A stretch of 64,000 bases of DNA, taken from Pseudonocardia sp. EC080619-01 (GTDB lineage Bacteria; Actinomycetota; Actinomycetes; Mycobacteriales; Pseudonocardiaceae). The position numbers and the translations under genes were made by a program. Under the pieces are notes generated by a model. It was given only the letters and a program-made list of their open reading frames with translations. It ran no database searches and was not told where the DNA came from. The DNA lies in assembly GCF_001420995.1 (NCBI RefSeq), contig NZ_CP012184.1, forward strand, positions 294,501 through 358,500, read 5' to 3'. Below, piece by piece: positions 1 through 8,233 of the stretch (position 1 is the first letter of the stretch; every line of letters starts with the position of its first letter).

Positions 1-31
1 ACCGCCCCTCGGGATCGTCGTGCGCGGTGCG

Positions 32-1357
32 TCAGCCCTGCGCGCCCACCTTGATGTAGGTGGTGTCGTCGCTGAGCTCGTTCTGCGGCGTGAAGGTCAG
101 GACGCCGTAGGAACCGGAACCGGGCTCACCGGCGTCGGTGAAGTCCAGCGTGCCGGTGACGCCGTCGTAGTCGACGTCGCCGCCCCGGTCGAGGATCGCC
201 TTGCAGGCCGCGAAGGTGGTGCACTTCTCGCCCTCCTTGGTGACCGCGTTGATCTGCGTCCCGATGTCGGCGCCGTTGGTGGACTTGGCCGCCTCCGCCG
301 CCAGCGCGGAGACCACGACGGCGTCGTAGGACTCACCGGCGTAGTTGACGTCGGTCAGCGCCGGGTCCTCGGCACGCAGCCGCTGCTCGAAGTCTCCGGA
401 GAGCTCGGTCAGCGGGGTGGTGCCCTTCATCCCGTTGAGCAGCCCGGGCGGAAGGCCCTCGCCGAGGGCGTTGCCCATGTTGCCGTCGGTCCCGTAGAGG
501 CGCTTCTGTGCCGGGCCGATCTGCACCTCGTTCATGCGGGTGATGATCCGCTTCGACTCGTCGAAACCGATCACCGCGATCGAGTCCGGGTTGAACTGCG
601 CGACCTGGTCGATCTCCGGGTTGAACGACGCCGCGTTCGGGTCGTAGATGATCTTCTGGATCTGGTCCTGCGGAATGCCGGCCGAGACCAGGTTCTGCTC
701 GGTGTTGTCGGCGAGACCCGCACCGTACGGGTCGTTCCGGGCCATGATGCTCACCCGCTGGCCGCCGTCGGCGGTGATCAGCTGCGCGAGCGCCTGCGCC
801 TGCAGGACGTCCGGCGGTGCGGTCCGGAAGTACAGCCCGCGGTCCTGCCAGCAGGTGAACTCGTCGGAGGTGTTCGCCGGCGAGAACTGCACCACCCCGG
901 CGCCGGTGACCTTGTCGATGACCAGCTTGGACACACCGGACGCCGCAGCACCCACGATGACCTGCGAGCCGGCCGCGAGGTGCCGGTCGACGGTCTGGTT
1001 GGCGATGTCGGTGGTGTCGTCACCGGAGTCGCCGCGCAGGTGCTGGACCGGGTTGCCCAGGACACCGCCCGCGTCGTTGATCTCCTTCAGCGCCACCTCG
1101 ACGCCCGCGAACTCCGGCGGGCCGAGGAAGGCGAGGCTGCCGGTCTCCGGCAGCAGGGAGCCGATCTTCAGCGGCGCGGTGCTGGGTGTCCCGGTCGCCT
1201 GGGCCTGCGGCGGGGTGCAGTCGGCACCGGCGGCGGACGGAGCCTCCGATCCACCTGCCTCTCCACCGGAGCCGGCGTCCCCACCACCGCCGCATCCGGC
1301 CAGAACCAGCGACGCCACCCCGGCCAGGGCGGCGACTCGCCACATTGATCGCGTCAT
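32..1357 (-). CDS. ABC transporter substrate-binding lipoprotein, branched-chain amino acid type
   Basis: A 441-residue periplasmic-binding protein of the Leu/Ile/Val (type I) family that would capture a small organic solute outside the cell for an ABC importer. The chosen ATG at 1357 gives a short basic N-terminus, a hydrophobic stretch and the lipobox LAGCGGG, so the mature protein should be anchored by a lipidated Cys near residue 19; AAGGGGAA lies about six bases upstream of this ATG. A Gly/Ser/Ala-rich linker leads into the motif SLLPETGSLAFLGPPE typical of the family and two Rossmann-like lobes. No permease or ATPase genes are inside the window; they may lie beyond the left edge, downstream of this gene. 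The substrate cannot be read from sequence. Confidence 0.88.
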   Translation of the reverse strand: MTRSMWRVAALAGVASLVLAGCGGGGDAGSGGEAGGSEAPSAAGADCTPPQAQATGTPSTAPLKIGSLLPETGSLAFLGPPEFAGVEVALKEINDAGGVLGNPVQHLRGDSGDDTTDIANQTVDRHLAAGSQVIVGAAASGVSKLVIDKVTGAGVVQFSPANTSDEFTCWQDRGLYFRTAPPDVLQAQALAQLITADGGQRVSIMARNDPYGAGLADNTEQNLVSAGIPQDQIQKIIYDPNAASFNPEIDQVAQFNPDSIAVIGFDESKRIITRMNEVQIGPAQKRLYGTDGNMGNALGEGLPPGLLNGMKGTTPLTELSGDFEQRLRAEDPALTDVNYAGESYDAVVVSALAAEAAKSTNGADIGTQINAVTKEGEKCTTFAACKAILDRGGDVDYDGVTGTLDFTDAGEPGSGSYGVLTFTPQNELSDDTTYIKVGAQG

Positions 1358-1455
1358 ACAAGTTCCCCTTCGAGCGCTCCCCCGCCGTCGACGTGGCGAG
1401 GGAGGATGGCGGAAAACTAGTACGCCCGCACCAGGAAATGGGGTCCGGTCACCGC

Positions 1456-1496
1456 TCGTGACACGAATGTGATGATTCGACGCACAGATGTCACGA
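1456..1496 (-). promoter_or_regulatory. Inverted repeat, possible operator of the lipoprotein gene
   Basis: TCGTGACA at 1456-1463 and TGTCACGA at 1489-1496 are perfect 8-bp inverted arms with centres 33 bp apart, about three helical turns. Between them is a second small inverted repeat, CGAAT and ATTCG around 1464-1479. The site lies about 100-140 bp upstream of the lipoprotein start. A dimeric regulator binding here is an inference; no regulator gene is adjacent. Confidence 0.35.
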
Positions 1497-1651
1497 ACGG
1501 ATCTTTCGATGTGTCGGCCGTGCGACGCGGGGTGACGATTTCGTTGCTCTGTGAACCGGACCACGTCCACGATCGAAGCCATTCCGGAACCGTCGGAACC
1601 GTAACGTTTCCACCCGTCCGAGCGATGCGCTCGCGCCCGTGTCACGACGCA

Positions 1652-1690
1652 CGACGGCCCCGCCGCGCGGAGGGCGCGACGGGGCCGTCG
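1652..1690 (-). terminator. Hairpin terminator after pdtaR
   Basis: An 11-bp perfect stem (1652-1662 with 1680-1690), one mismatch, then five more pairs (1664-1668 with 1674-1678) around a GGAGG loop, starting 23 bases past the pdtaR stop codon. There is no clear U-tract, as is common in high-GC actinobacteria. Confidence 0.6.
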
Positions 1691-1712
1691 GTGCGGGACC
1701 GGGGCCCGGGTG

Positions 1713-2345
1713 TCAGGAGGACTTGGCGGGTGCCAGCCCGTCGACGACGGCGTCGGCGACCGCCTTCATCGTCGTCCGCCGGTCCATGGCGGTCCGCTGG
1801 ATCCAGCGGAAGGCCTCGGGCTCGGACATCTTCTGGTGCGTCATGAGCAGGCCCTTGGCCCGGTCGACGACCTTGCGGGTCTCGAAGCGCTCGTTGAGCG
1901 AGGCGACCTCGTCCTCGAGCGCCTTCTTCTCCGAGAACCGGGAGACCGCGAGCTCGATCGCCGGCACGAGCTCGTGCCGGGCGAACGGCTTGACCAGGTA
2001 GGCCATGGCGCCGGCGTCGCGGGCACGCTCGATGAGGTCGCGCTGGCTGAACGCGGTCAGCATGACGACCGGGGCGATCTTCTCCTCGACGATCACGGCC
2101 GCGGCCTCGATGCCGTCCTTCTTGGGCATCTTGACGTCCATGATCACCAGGTCCGGCTCCAGCTCGCGGGCCTGGGTGATGGCGGCCTCGCCGTCGCCGG
2201 CCTCGCCGGCGACCTGGTAGCCCTCCTCGGAGAGCATCTCGGCCAGGTCCATCCGGATCAGGGCCTCGTCCTCGACGACCAGCACCCGCCACCCGGGCTG
2301 CGGGCCGTCCTCGGCCGGCGTGTCTGCGGGAACGTTGTCGGTCAC
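1713..2345 (-). CDS. pdtaR: ANTAR-domain response regulator PdtaR
   Basis: A 210-residue two-component response regulator that acts on RNA rather than DNA. Residues of about 20-140 form a receiver domain (VLVVEDEALIRMDL with the acidic pocket, phospho-acceptor Asp in LVIMDVKMPKKDG, Lys in YLVKPF). A coiled linker follows, and the C-terminal 60 residues are an ANTAR domain (RAKGLLMTHQKMSEPEAFRWIQ, then AMDRRTTMKAVADAV). The protein is colinear with M. tuberculosis PdtaR (Rv1626), which is phosphorylated by the orphan kinase PdtaS and binds hairpin pairs in target transcripts as an antiterminator. The GTG at 2345 was chosen because GAGGAG lies seven bases upstream. No kinase gene is near, as expected for this separated pair. 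Confidence 0.93.
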   Translation of the reverse strand: MTDNVPADTPAEDGPQPGWRVLVVEDEALIRMDLAEMLSEEGYQVAGEAGDGEAAITQARELEPDLVIMDVKMPKKDGIEAAAVIVEEKIAPVVMLTAFSQRDLIERARDAGAMAYLVKPFARHELVPAIELAVSRFSEKKALEDEVASLNERFETRKVVDRAKGLLMTHQKMSEPEAFRWIQRTAMDRRTTMKAVADAVVDGLAPAKSS

Positions 2346-2619
2346 CGGGGATCTCCTCACGAACGAAACGGGAACTGCGACCGGAGACTTCAGGCTACCG
2401 GCGGTGCCGCCCACGACCGAACCACTTCGGCCTTTCGTGTGCGGAAACACCCTCCGTGGGGCGCGTTACCCGTCCGGCCGGAGAGGGCGCCCCCGCCCGG
2501 CATGGCGCGGGTCACGGTGCACATCACGGCGCACGTCACCGTGCGGGCCCGGGACGTGCGGCGACACGACGCCGGAACGGCCGCGGTGGCGGCGGATCCG
2601 CCCTGCGGCGGATGCGGTG

Positions 2620-2693
2620 TGCCCCTGGTGGGACTCGAACCCACACTGTATGCATTTTGAGTGCACTGGCTCTGCCGATTGGCCTACAGGGGC
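2620..2693 (-). tRNA. tRNA-Leu(CAA) with a short variable loop
   Basis: A 74-nt cloverleaf without encoded CCA. The acceptor stem is seven perfect pairs (2687-2693 with 2621-2627) with discriminator A. The D-arm carries GG in its loop. The anticodon stem has five pairs (one G-U) around loop CTCAAAA, giving anticodon CAA for the Leu codon UUG. The T-arm is five perfect pairs around TTCGAGT. Only five bases (ACAGT) separate the anticodon stem from the T-stem, so this is a class I tRNA, whereas most bacterial leucine tRNAs have a long variable arm. The identity call rests on the anticodon, A73 and A14. Confidence 0.85.
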
Positions 2694-2767
2694 GTACTGC
2701 GATCAGCGCATTCAGCGCTTTTTCCACTCTAGCGGCCCCGGGGCCCGCCGCGGGACCCGGCCCGGGC

Positions 2768-3469
2768 TCACGGCCAGGCCAGGAACCGGGTGCGCGGCGG
2801 CCCGTCCCCCAGCACGTGGAGCGCTCCTCCGGGCACGGAGTCCGGCAGCAGGAACTCCTCCCCCGGCTCGCCGGGGAACCGGATCGCGGGTCCCACCGAC
2901 GGCGCGACGACCAGCGGGTGCCCGCCGACGGTCGTCGCGACCGGCCGGTGCACGTGCCCGCACACCACCAGCGCGGGTTCCGTCCGCGCGGCCAGCACCG
3001 CCGCGAACGGCTCCGCGTCACGCAGCCGGATCCCGTCCATGAACGGGTGCCCGACCGGCACCGGCGGATGGTGCAGCGCCACCAGCAGCGGGGCCGGGTC
3101 CCGGGCGGTGTCGGCGAGCAGGTCGACCGCCCCGGCGGAGAGCGCGCCCTCCGGCGCGCCGGGCACCAGCGACTCGAGCAGCACGACGTTCACCCCGCCC
3201 GCGCGGTGCACCCGGTCGCCCACCGGCCCGAGGACGGTGCCCATCGCGTCACGGTCGTCGTGGTTGCCGGGCACCGGCAGCACCGCGACCCCGCCGAGGA
3301 GCTCCGCGGCCTCCGCGTACTCCGCGAGATCGCCGTGGTCGGCGACGTCGCCCGTGACGAGCAGGAGGTCCGCCCCGAGCGCGCGGGCACCGGCGACGGC
3401 GCGCACGGCCCGCTCCCGGTTGCCCGGCACCCCGAGGTGCAGGTCGGACAGCTGGACGACCGTGATCAT
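2768..3469 (-). CDS. Metallophosphoesterase, cyclic nucleotide phosphodiesterase-like
   Basis: A 233-residue calcineurin-like phosphoesterase. The binuclear metal motifs are all visible: D-x-H in QLSDLHLG near residue 9, GD in LVTGDVADHGD near 40, GNHD in VPGNHDDRD near 70, a His in LHHPPVPVG and GHVH in VCGHVHRP near 165. This set is that of class III cyclic nucleotide phosphodiesterases such as mycobacterial Rv0805, though the substrate is not determined by sequence. The ATG at 3469 overlaps the TGA of the upstream RNA methyltransferase gene as ATGA, so the two are probably translated together. It is the last gene of a three-gene run starting with the APC permease. Confidence 0.85.
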   Translation of the reverse strand: MITVVQLSDLHLGVPGNRERAVRAVAGARALGADLLLVTGDVADHGDLAEYAEAAELLGGVAVLPVPGNHDDRDAMGTVLGPVGDRVHRAGGVNVVLLESLVPGAPEGALSAGAVDLLADTARDPAPLLVALHHPPVPVGHPFMDGIRLRDAEPFAAVLAARTEPALVVCGHVHRPVATTVGGHPLVVAPSVGPAIRFPGEPGEEFLLPDSVPGGALHVLGDGPPRTRFLAWP

Positions 3470-4680
3470 CGGTCCGGCCGCTCCAGCAGCGCGACGGCCT
3501 CCATGTGGTGGGTCATCGGGAACGCGTCGAACGCCCGCAGCCCCGCCACCCGGTACCCGTGCTCCGCGAACAGCGCGAGGTCGCGGCCGAGCGCGGCGGG
3601 GTCGCAGGCGACGTGCACGACCCGGCGGGGCCCGCGGGTGGCCAGCGCCCGGACCGCGGCACGGCCCAGCCCGGTCCGCGGCGGGTCGGTGACGACGACG
3701 TCCGGGTCCGGCCGGAGCCGTGCGATCTCGCGCTCCGCGCGTCCCCGCACGAACGACACCTGCGGCAGGTCGGCCAGCGCCGCCGCACCGTCGGCCACCG
3801 CCGACGGCGACGACTCCACCACCAGCACCGTCCCGTCCGGGCCGACCTGGCGGGCGAGCACCGACCCGAGCAGCCCGACGCCGCCGTAGAGGTCCCAGGC
3901 CACTCCCCCGCGCGGCGCGCCCGCCCACTCGTCCACCAGCGTGGCGAGGGTGTCCGCGAGCGCCGGGTGCACCTGCCAGAACGTGCCCGCGGACAGCTCC
4001 CAGGTCCGGCCCGCGGCGTGCGCGGTCGCCCCGGAGCCGACCCGCGCGGCACCGTCGTCGCCGACGGTCACGTCCACCTCGGACTCCGGGCGGAACCGCT
4101 GCTCCAGGACCGGGCCGAGCGCGCCGTCCGGGACCAGCGGGCAGTCGGCGATCTCGCAGACGTCGTGGCTGCGGTGCGCGCGCAGGCCCGGGACACCGGC
4201 GTCGTCGACGGCGAGCCGCACCCGGGTGCGCCAGCCCAGCGCACCGCCCGGCAGCTCCTCGACGACGACCTCGTCGAACGGGAGGAGCGACAGCGGGGCC
4301 GCCGCACCGGCGAGCCGGGCCAGCTGCTCGCGGAGCACCGCCGTCTTCAGGTCCCGCTGCGCGCCGGGCGTCGCGTGCTGGAAGTCGCAGCCACCGCACC
4401 CGCCGGGGCCCGCCCACACGCAGCCCGGTTCGACCCGGTCCGGGGAGGCCTCCAGGACGGCGACGGCGTCGGCGCGGCAGAAGGCCCCGCCCGGGTCCTC
4501 CGTCACGACCGCGCGCACCCGCTCGCCGGGCAGCGCGTGCCGCACGAAGACGACCCGGCCGTCGGTGGCCGGGAGACCGTCCTCACCGGCACGGGCGACG
4601 CAGTGGCCGCCGTGCGCCACCGGCCCGACGGTCACCTCGAGCATCCGGTCGGTCCAGTCCGTCGCCGGAGCGGAGCTCAC
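3466..4680 (-). CDS. TrmA/RumA-family class I SAM-dependent RNA methyltransferase
   Basis: A 404-residue RNA uridine C5-methyltransferase family protein. Residues 13-70 form a TRAM RNA-binding domain. A Cys cluster (GCVWAGPGGCGGCDFQ, near 100) resembles the iron-sulfur site of RumA. The C-terminal half is the Rossmann methyltransferase: DLYGGVGLLG for SAM, DPPRTGLG, the catalytic Cys in HVACDPAALGRD and the terminal MTHHMEAVALLE. The GTG start at 4680 overlaps the TGA of the upstream permease gene as GTGA. The gene corresponds in position and type to M. tuberculosis Rv2689c. Whether it acts on rRNA or tRNA cannot be told. Confidence 0.9.
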   Translation of the reverse strand: MSSAPATDWTDRMLEVTVGPVAHGGHCVARAGEDGLPATDGRVVFVRHALPGERVRAVVTEDPGGAFCRADAVAVLEASPDRVEPGCVWAGPGGCGGCDFQHATPGAQRDLKTAVLREQLARLAGAAAPLSLLPFDEVVVEELPGGALGWRTRVRLAVDDAGVPGLRAHRSHDVCEIADCPLVPDGALGPVLEQRFRPESEVDVTVGDDGAARVGSGATAHAAGRTWELSAGTFWQVHPALADTLATLVDEWAGAPRGGVAWDLYGGVGLLGSVLARQVGPDGTVLVVESSPSAVADGAAALADLPQVSFVRGRAEREIARLRPDPDVVVTDPPRTGLGRAAVRALATRGPRRVVHVACDPAALGRDLALFAEHGYRVAGLRAFDAFPMTHHMEAVALLERPDR

Positions 4681-6752
4681 GTGTCCCCCTTCGTACCGCG
4701 GGTCGCCCCCGCGGTGCTCGTCCCCGTCGCCGGCGGGCCGTCGCGGCGCTCGCCGGGGAGCTGTTCCAGCCCCGGGTAGCCGCGCCGGGAGGCTCCCGGC
4801 GCGTCCAGCGGCGAGAGCGCCCGGGTCCGCGACGACGACGGCAGCTGCCACGGCACGCTCGTCACCATCACCCCCGGCTGGAACAGCAGCCGCGTCTTGA
4901 GCCGCAGCGCACTCTGGTTGTGCAGGACCTGCTCCCACCAGTGCCCGACGACGTACTCCGGGATGTAGACGGTCACGACGTTGCGCGGGGAGTCGGAGCG
5001 GATCCGCTTCACGTAGTCCAGCACGGGCCGGGTGATCTCCCGGTACGGGGACTCCACCACCTTCAGCGGGACCGGGAGCCTCCGCTTGTGCCACTGCTCG
5101 ACGAGCTTCTTGGTGTCGGAGTCGTCGACGTTGACCGTGACCGCCTCGAGGATGTCCGGCCGGGTGGCGCGGGCGTAGGCGAGCGCGCGGAGGGTCGGCT
5201 TGTGCAGCGTCGACACCAGCACGACGGCGTGGTTGCGCGAGGGCAGGACGTCGTCGTCCTCGTCGGCGACGAGCGCGGCGGCGACCCGGTCGTAGTGCAG
5301 CTGGATCGCGCGCATCAGCACGAAGAACGCACCCATCGCGACGATCGCGATCCAGGCGCCGAGCGCGAACTTAGTGATCAGCACGGTGATCAGCACGACA
5401 CCGGTCATGCAGGCCCCGAACCCGTTGATCGCCTGGCTGCGGCGGATCCGGCGCCGCTCGCGGACCCCCGGGCCGAGCTCCAGCTCCCGGTTCCAGTGCC
5501 GGACCATCCCGGCCTGGGACAGCGTGAAGGACACGAAGACGCCGACCGTGTAGAGCGGGATCAGCTTCGTGACCTCGGCCTGGAAACCGATCACCAGCAG
5601 GATCGCGAACAGCGCCAGCAGCACGATCCCGTTCGAGAACGCGAGCCGGTCGCCGCGGGTGTGCAGCTGGCGGGGCAGGTAGCGGTCCTGGGAGAGGATC
5701 GACCCGAGCACCGGGAAGCCGTTGAACGCGGTGTTCGCCGCCAGCACCAGGATCAGCGCCGTCATGACGATCACGAAGAAGTAGCCGGGCGGGAAGTTGT
5801 CGAACACCGCGTCCGCGAGCTGCGCGACCATCGTCTGCTGCTGGTAGCCGGGCGGTGCGTCCGGGAACTGGCGGGCCGGGTCCTCGGCGATCTGCACGTG
5901 GGTCAGCTGGGCCAGCGCGATCAGGCCCATGAACAGCGTGACCGACATCCCGCCGAGCAGCAGCAGGGTCGTCGCGGCGTTCCGGGACTTCGGCTTGCGG
6001 AACGCCGGCACCCCGTTGGAGATCGCCTCGACACCGGTCAGCGCGGCCGCGCCCTGGGTGAAGGACCGCAGCACCAGCAGCACCAGCGCGAGGCCGGTGA
6101 AGGTGTCGCCCTCGGCGACGAGATCGAGGTCGGCGCTGGCGGCGCGGACGTCGTCGCCGAGGATCAGGATCCGGGTCAGGCCCCAGACGATCATCGTGCC
6201 GACGCCCAGCACGAAGGCGTACACCGGGATCGCGAACGCGGTACCGGACTCCCGGATGCCCCGCAGGTTGATCGCCGTGAGCACGGCGATCGCCGACACC
6301 GCGAACAGCACCTTGTGCTCGGCGACGAACGGCACCAGCGCGCCGATGTTCGCGGCCGCAGCGGAGATCGAGACCGCGACGGTGAGCGTGTAGTCGACGA
6401 GCAGGGCGCTCGCGACGGTGAGCCCGGCGTTCTTGCCGAGATTGACGGTCGCGACCTCGTAGTCGCCGCCGCCGGACGGGTAGGCGTGGACGTTCTGCCG
6501 GTAGCTCGCGACGACCGTCAGCAGGACGACGACGACCGCGAGCCCGATCCACGGCGACATCACGTAGGAGGCGACCCCGGCGACCGACAGCGTCAGGAAG
6601 ATCTCCTCGGGCGCGTAGGCGACGGACGACATCGCGTCCGAGGCGAACACCGGGAGTGCGACCCGCTTCGGGAGGAGCGTGCTGGTCAGGCGGTCGCTGC
6701 GCTGCGGTCGTCCGACCACGAGCCGCTTGAGAGCGACGGCGAGCTTGGACAC
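4677..6752 (-). CDS. APC-family amino acid permease with long cytosolic tail
   Basis: A 691-residue inner-membrane transporter. After a short basic N-terminus (SKLAVALKRLVVGRP) come about twelve hydrophobic segments to about residue 470, beginning with LPVFASDAMSSVAYAPEEI, the first-helix signature of this APC subfamily, and including YPSGGGDYEVA. The last 200 residues are soluble, ending in a low-complexity Ala/Gly/Thr tail. It matches the position and type of M. tuberculosis Rv2690c, divergent from the potassium-uptake pair ceoB/ceoC. The GTG at 6752 was chosen because family members begin with a V/M-S-K-L-type N-terminus; longer upstream starts would run into the ceoB promoter. Substrate unknown. 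Confidence 0.88.
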   Translation of the reverse strand: MSKLAVALKRLVVGRPQRSDRLTSTLLPKRVALPVFASDAMSSVAYAPEEIFLTLSVAGVASYVMSPWIGLAVVVVLLTVVASYRQNVHAYPSGGGDYEVATVNLGKNAGLTVASALLVDYTLTVAVSISAAAANIGALVPFVAEHKVLFAVSAIAVLTAINLRGIRESGTAFAIPVYAFVLGVGTMIVWGLTRILILGDDVRAASADLDLVAEGDTFTGLALVLLVLRSFTQGAAALTGVEAISNGVPAFRKPKSRNAATTLLLLGGMSVTLFMGLIALAQLTHVQIAEDPARQFPDAPPGYQQQTMVAQLADAVFDNFPPGYFFVIVMTALILVLAANTAFNGFPVLGSILSQDRYLPRQLHTRGDRLAFSNGIVLLALFAILLVIGFQAEVTKLIPLYTVGVFVSFTLSQAGMVRHWNRELELGPGVRERRRIRRSQAINGFGACMTGVVLITVLITKFALGAWIAIVAMGAFFVLMRAIQLHYDRVAAALVADEDDDVLPSRNHAVVLVSTLHKPTLRALAYARATRPDILEAVTVNVDDSDTKKLVEQWHKRRLPVPLKVVESPYREITRPVLDYVKRIRSDSPRNVVTVYIPEYVVGHWWEQVLHNQSALRLKTRLLFQPGVMVTSVPWQLPSSSRTRALSPLDAPGASRRGYPGLEQLPGERRDGPPATGTSTAGATRGTKGDT

Positions 6753-6901
6753 GGTGCGCAGCCTAGGCCCCCGCGTTCCGGGCGACGCGATAGCGTGCGC
6801 GATCAGGCGCACCGGCGTCGCACGTGGTGTGCGGCGCGCTCGGTGCACCGGGAACGAATCGTACATCCCGGGCCCCCGCCCGCCGGAAGGACCACTCCAC
6901 C

Positions 6902-7564
6902 ATGCACGTCGTGATCATGGGATGCGGCCGGGTGGGCGCGTCCCTGGCCTCGGGCCTGGAGCGGCTCGGCCACGAGGTCGCGGTGATCGACCGCGACCCG
7001 CAGGCGTTCCGCAGGCTCGGGCCGGACTTCCGGGGACGCCAGGTGGTCGGCTTCGGCTTCCACCGCAGCGTCCTCGACGAGGCCGGCCTGGAGTCGGCCG
7101 ACGCGTTCGCCGCCGTCTCCTCGGGGGACAACTCGAACATCATCGCCGCCCGGGTGGCCCGGGAGAGCTACGGCGTCGACAAGGTCGTCGCCCGGATCTA
7201 CGACGCCAAGCGGGCCGCGGTCTACGAGCGGCTCGGGATCCCCACGGTCGCGACGGTGCCGTGGACGACCGACCGGCTGCTGCGGATGCTGCTGCCCGAC
7301 GGCGTCGCGACCGCGTGGCGGGAGCCGACCGGCACCGTCGCGGTGCTGCCGCTCCCGCTGCACGAGGAGTGGGTCGGGCACCCGATCGCGGAGCTGGAGC
7401 GGGCGACGGGATCGCGGGTGGCGTTCGTCGTCCGGTTCGGGACCGGCGTGCTGCCGACGAAGGACACCACCGTGCAGGCCGAGGACACCGTGTACGTCGC
7501 GGCGATCTCCGGCACGGTCAGCGACGTGACGGCGGCCGCCTCGGCGCCGCCGGAGGAGGAGTGA
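6902..7564 (+). CDS. ceoB: TrkA-family potassium uptake regulatory subunit CeoB
   Basis: A 220-residue cytosolic regulator of K+ uptake. The N-terminal RCK/TrkA-N Rossmann domain opens with MGCGRVGASLASGLERLGHEVAVIDRD, a nucleotide-binding GxGxxG plus the acidic end of strand two. A TrkA-C-type domain follows from about residue 135. Ligand-driven gating of a Trk/Ktr channel is known for the family; no channel subunit is encoded here. GGAAGG lies upstream of the ATG at 6902. The stop overlaps the next start as TGATG, so CeoB and CeoC are translationally coupled, as for Rv2691/Rv2692. Confidence 0.9.
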   Translation: MHVVIMGCGRVGASLASGLERLGHEVAVIDRDPQAFRRLGPDFRGRQVVGFGFHRSVLDEAGLESADAFAAVSSGDNSNIIAARVARESYGVDKVVARIYDAKRAAVYERLGIPTVATVPWTTDRLLRMLLPDGVATAWREPTGTVAVLPLPLHEEWVGHPIAELERATGSRVAFVVRFGTGVLPTKDTTVQAEDTVYVAAISGTVSDVTAAASAPPEEE

Positions 7565-8223
7565 TGCGGGTCGCGATCGCGGGTGCGGGCGCCGTCGGGC
7601 GGTCCATCGCGCTGGAGCTGGTGGAGTCCGCGCACCGGGTGATGCTGATCGAGCGCGAGCTCGGCCAGATCGACCCGAACGCCGTCCCGGACGCCGAGTG
7701 GGTGCACGCCGACGCCTGCGAGCTCGCGTCGCTGGAGGATGCCGGCATCGAGGGCTGCGACGTCGTCATCGCCGCCACCGGCGACGACAAGGTCAACCTC
7801 GTGGTGTCGTTGCTCGCGAAGACCGAGTTCGGGGTGCGCCGGGTGGTGGCGCGGGTGAACGACCCGCGCAACGAGTGGCTGTTCGGCGAGAACTGGGGCG
7901 TCGACGTCGCGGTGTCCACCCCACGGCTGCTGGCGGCGCTGGTCGAGGAGGCCGTCGCCGTCGGAGACCTGGTGCGGCTGCTCACGCTGCGGCAGGGCCA
8001 GGCGAACCTGGTCGAGGTGACGCTGCCCGACGACACCCCGCTCGCCGGGCGTCCGGTGCGGGCGGTGACCCTGCCCCCGGACTCGGCGCTGGTGACGATC
8101 CTGCGCGGCGGACGGGTGATCGTCCCGCAGCCGGACGACGCGCTGGAGCCGGGCGACGAGCTGCTGTTCGTCGCGACGGCGGCGGTCGAGGAGGAGATCC
8201 GCGAGGCGCTGGCGCGGCCGTGA
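7564..8223 (+). CDS. ceoC: TrkA-family potassium uptake regulatory subunit CeoC
   Basis: A 219-residue paralogue of the preceding protein, with TrkA-N domain (AIAGAGAVGRSIALELVE, then an Asp/Glu-rich strand end) and a TrkA-C domain from about residue 135 (LVEVTLPDDTPLAGRPV to the acidic C-terminus). The two probably assemble as a heteromeric RCK ring. The ATG at 7564 shares bases with the upstream stop codon. Only ten bases separate its stop from the convergent DUF3159 gene. Equivalent to M. tuberculosis Rv2692 by position and sequence type. Confidence 0.9.
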   Translation: MRVAIAGAGAVGRSIALELVESAHRVMLIERELGQIDPNAVPDAEWVHADACELASLEDAGIEGCDVVIAATGDDKVNLVVSLLAKTEFGVRRVVARVNDPRNEWLFGENWGVDVAVSTPRLLAALVEEAVAVGDLVRLLTLRQGQANLVEVTLPDDTPLAGRPVRAVTLPPDSALVTILRGGRVIVPQPDDALEPGDELLFVATAAVEEEIREALARP

Positions 8224-8233
8224 GCCGCATCCC

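Larger units (their letters stand above)
1358..1712. other. 355-bp intergenic region
   Basis: No protein gene is supported here. The region is less GC-rich than its flanks. On the left it holds the leader and ribosome-binding site of the lipoprotein gene, in the middle an inverted repeat at 1456-1496, and on the right the hairpin at 1652-1690 that probably ends pdtaR transcription. Open frames running through it are extensions of the neighbouring genes. Confidence 0.6.

Noticed and set aside
3720..6914. Long plus-strand frames opposite the methyltransferase and permease genes
   Set aside because: Their translations are Arg/Pro/Ala-rich without motifs, and both genes on the other strand have complete family signatures and coupled starts.
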